A stretch of 14,404 nt of DNA, from contig CAIQOG010000377.1 in NCBI GenBank assembly GCA_903873355.1, forward strand, positions 1-14,404. Direction: 5' to 3'. Shown piece by piece: positions 13,836 through 14,404 of this stretch. The stretch is from an uncultured Bacteroidales bacterium. Its GTDB lineage: Bacteria > Bacteroidota > Bacteroidia > Bacteroidales > Paludibacteraceae. Numbering within the stretch: position 1 is the stretch's first letter; every line of letters begins with the position of its first letter. The translations under genes and the position numbers were made by a program. Below the pieces are notes generated by a model, which was given only the letters and a program-made list of their open reading frames with translations, did no database searches and was not told where the DNA came from.

Positions 13836-14404
13836 TTAAACCTCCAATGCGCCGATTATTTCGGTAACCGACTGAAAACCATGACGGTCAAGATATTCGT
13901 TTATTCCATCAATAACTTTAATAGTTACTGTAGGATCAATAAAATTGGCAGTTCCAATCTGAATAGCTGAAGCGCCTGCAAGCATAAATTCAATGGCATC
14001 TGCGGCGTTCATTATTCCGCCCATACCTATTACAGGAATTTTTACGGATTTTGCAACTTGCCAAACCATTCGTAATGCAATAGGTTTAACTGCCGGACCT
14101 GAAAGTCCGCCGGTAATGGTCGAAAGCACAGGCTTTCTTTTCTCAGAATCGATAGCCATTCCAAGCAAGGTATTAATTAGCGATACCGAATCAGCTCCTT
14201 CAGCCTCAACTGCGAGTGCAATCTCCGAAATATCGGTTACATTTGGCGAAAGCTTTACAATTAAGTCATTTTTATACACTCTTCGCACAGACTTAACTAC
14301 CTGAGCAGCAGATAAACAGCTAGTTCCGAAAGCCATTCCACCCTCCTTTACATTCGGACAGGAAATGTTTAATTCAATTGCAGGTATCTTTTCGATTGAA
14401 TTTA
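13836..14404 (-). CDS. pyrD: dihydroorotate dehydrogenase catalytic subunit (class 1B), partial
   Basis: PyrD oxidises dihydroorotate to orotate in pyrimidine synthesis using FMN. The frame stays open to the right window edge, so the N-terminus is missing and the internal Met at 14336 is not the start. Just upstream of it lies [20 protein letters not shown], the active-site loop of class 1 enzymes, with the catalytic Cys codon at 14358-14360. Further landmarks are [13 protein letters not shown] (FMN-contacting Lys), [53 protein letters not shown] and [12 protein letters not shown]. The SCPN cysteine excludes class 2. Class 1B (NAD-linked, with PyrK) fits best; a pyrK gene would be expected just upstream, outside the window. 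capA- and alkD-like genes follow on the same strand. Confidence 0.93.
   Translation of the reverse strand, partial: NSIEKIPAIELNISCPNVKEGGMAFGTSCLSAAQVVKSVRRVYKNDLIVKLSPNVTDISEIALAVEAEGADSVSLINTLLGMAIDSEKRKPVLSTITGGLSGPAVKPIALRMVWQVAKSVKIPVIGMGGIMNAADAIEFMLAGASAIQIGTANFIDPTVTIKVIDGINEYLDRHGFQSVTEIIGALEV

Overview
The window reads as a chromosomal segment of a Bacteroidota genome, most likely Bacteroidales. The protein families are typical of that group: a GH53 galactanase with a type IX secretion-like C-terminal domain, a short AMP nucleosidase, Bacteroidota-type HolA, and an IS4/DUF4372 transposase. Several genes are preceded by the Bacteroidota -7 promoter pattern TAnnTTTG, and the spacers are AT-rich. 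No rRNA, tRNA or CRISPR array was seen.

Layout. (1) 1-3072, minus strand: a truncated slipin at the left edge, a 10-TM EamA-type transporter, truA and purU. purU is read first, then truA, then the transporter. purU carries a frameshift that removes its last ~21 residues. (2) 3265-4575, minus: a secreted endo-beta-1,4-galactanase standing alone. (3) 4576-7634: an AT-rich accessory block on the plus strand with a long leader, a GtrA-family flippase-like protein and a GT-C membrane protein with C-terminal TPRs resembling TMTC/PMT O-mannosyltransferases. (4) 7622-8923: an apparently intact IS4-family insertion sequence whose right terminus coincides with the stop codon of holA. (5) 8917-10772, minus: holA and amn, separated by a 20-bp perfect palindrome. 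(6) 10865-11957, plus: a stand-alone HsdR-N-type PD-(D/E)XK protein divergent from amn, then a small secreted protein behind a leader with a terminator-like hairpin. (7) 12013-14404, minus: pyrD (cut by the window edge), capA-like and alkD-like genes, ending at a strong terminator shared with the convergent small gene.

Functionally most of the window is housekeeping: one-carbon/purine metabolism, tRNA modification, replication clamp loading, AMP breakdown, pyrimidine synthesis and alkylation repair. The accessory parts are the galactanase, the GtrA/GT-C pair (a plausible lipid-linked sugar flipping plus extracytoplasmic glycosyl transfer unit), the IS and the orphan nuclease-fold gene. No convincing wholly new multi-gene system is visible. 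The best leads are the GtrA/GT-C-TPR pair, the orphan HsdR-N protein beside amn-holA, the hairpin leader at 11475-11594, the purU frameshift, and the abrupt break in the slipin gene.
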